From: Pseudofrankia asymbiotica
GTDB lineage: Bacteria; Actinomycetota; Actinomycetes; Frankiales; Frankiaceae
DNA length: 5,961 bases
Direction of reading: 5' to 3'
NCBI RefSeq assembly: GCF_001983105.1
Contig: NZ_MOMC01000047.1
Location: 98,845 to 104,805, forward strand
Of the stretch, positions 5,269 through 5,961 are shown piece after piece. Under the pieces are notes generated by a model that had not been told where the DNA came from, did no database searches, and saw only the letters and a list, made by a program, of their open reading frames with translations. Position 1 is the stretch's first letter. Each line of letters begins with the position of its first letter. Both the position numbers and the translations under genes were made by a program.

Positions 5269-5896
5269 AGCCGCCTGTCCAGGTCCTCCGGTTCAGCTGC
5301 CAGCTGGACTGCGTCGTCGCCGTGTCCAGCTCCGCGAGAGTGCGCGCCATGCGGAAGGCCCGGCGCACGAGTTCGGTCAGGTCATACGAGGCGTCGCGTA
5401 GCCACTGCTCGTAGGCGGCGTTCGCGGCGCCCAGCGAGACATGGCCGATGAGCTGTGGCCCCAGGGCATCCTCGGGTTCGCCGAGCCGCCGCGCCGCGAA
5501 CCGGGCGATCACGGCGAGCCATTCGGCATGGCGGAGTGACGCGTTCGCCTTCAGCGCGGGCGTGAGAATGATCAGCTCCATGCGCTGCCGGTGGGCGACT
5601 GGGCCGTCGGTGTGTGCGCGGTTGAAGCGCATCGCGCCTTCGGCTATCGCCTCGAACATGGGCCGGTCGTCGGGCACCGATCCGAACCAGTCGTCGAGTT
5701 CCTTCAGGAGCTCGTCGAAGTTGCCGAACAGGATGTCGTTCTTGGATGCGAAGTACCGGAAGAAGGTTCGCCGCGAGACGCCCGCCGCGCTGGCGATCTC
5801 CTCGACCGTGACGTCCTGGAAGCCGCGCGCGGCGATCAGCTCGAGAGCGGCCCGCTCGATGGCCTCGGCCGACGTCAGTTGGGGTGCGTTGGTCAC
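5267..5896 (-). CDS. TetR-family transcriptional regulator, MftR-like
   Basis: A complete 209-residue regulator from GTG 5896, with GGAAG 6 bases upstream. An ATG at 5941 would add 15 residues of poor quality and has no ribosome binding site. The N-terminal DNA-binding domain (about 10-55) has VTVEEIASAAGVSRRTFFRYFASK (29-52) as its helix-turn-helix. The rest (DILFGNFDELL, residues 54-64; HRQRMELIILTPAL, 102-115; LGAANAAYEQWL, 155-166) follows the pattern I recall for MftR, the regulator of mycofactocin biosynthesis genes. The resemblance is strong by eye, but many actinobacterial TetR proteins share it, so I give no symbol. In mycobacteria mftR is divergent from mftA, and here the 5' end faces the right edge, where such genes would be expected. 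It converges on the VOC gene. Its TAG stop lies at the element border and would have been TAG before insertion too. Confidence 0.9.
   Translation of the reverse strand: MTNAPQLTSAEAIERAALELIAARGFQDVTVEEIASAAGVSRRTFFRYFASKNDILFGNFDELLKELDDWFGSVPDDRPMFEAIAEGAMRFNRAHTDGPVAHRQRMELIILTPALKANASLRHAEWLAVIARFAARRLGEPEDALGPQLIGHVSLGAANAAYEQWLRDASYDLTELVRRAFRMARTLAELDTATTQSSWQLNRRTWTGG
5269..5276 (+). repeat. Right target-site duplication
   Basis: Second copy of AGCCGCCT, immediately outside the right inverted repeat. It encodes the last residues (Gly-Gly) of the TetR protein and the first base of its stop codon on the minus strand. Confidence 0.6.
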
Positions 5897-5961
5897 AGTG
5901 AACTTCCGTCTCGCGTCACGGGCGTGGGGTGCTCGCCACATGAGCGAGATCGGTCCGTGAG
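5897..5961 (-). promoter_or_regulatory. 5' region of the TetR regulator, cut by the window edge
   Basis: These 65 bases precede the TetR start. CTCGC (5932-5936) and GCGAG (5944-5948) form a 5-bp inverted repeat with a 7-base gap that could be half of an autoregulatory operator, but such short repeats are frequent in GC-rich DNA. No promoter boxes are evident. The plus strand holds only a six-codon ATG-to-TGA frame (5940-5960). Confidence 0.25.

Overview
The window is high-GC DNA with GTG starts, Shine-Dalgarno-type sites and protein families typical of actinomycetes. A Frankia-like or mycobacterial/pseudonocardial source is plausible, but this is inferred from style only; no rRNA or other taxonomic marker is present.

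Layout from left to right. Positions 1-350 hold no gene I can support; there is a perfect 15-bp hairpin just downstream of the first gene. Four loci lie on the minus strand: a secreted alpha/beta-hydrolase lipoprotein (351-1916), a TetR regulator remnant that keeps only its first DNA-binding helices (2151-2363), a class II aldolase/adducin-family protein (2445-3245) and a cytochrome P450 (3384-4586). A VOC/glyoxalase-fold protein (4768-5145) diverges from the P450 on the plus strand. It converges on a complete TetR regulator (5267-5896, minus) whose body closely resembles MftR, the regulator of mycofactocin clusters.

Two structures go beyond the genes. First, the P450/VOC divergent spacer carries two copies of the palindrome GGCAC-N3-GTGCC, exactly 100 bp apart. 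Each is oriented the same way toward its own gene and lies 33-35 bp from its start codon, which looks like a matched operator pair placing both genes under one regulator. Second, a 117-bp MITE-like element with 19-bp terminal inverted repeats and a target duplication sits between the convergent VOC and TetR genes. Removing it restores a site where the two stop codons overlapped in a single CTAG, so the element landed on a shared stop palindrome and left both genes intact.

Together the genes suggest a small catabolic or modification module (P450 oxidation, aldolase/adducin-type lyase, VOC enzyme, secreted hydrolase) with TetR control, possibly next to a mycofactocin locus beyond the right edge. 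The substrate cannot be read from the sequence.
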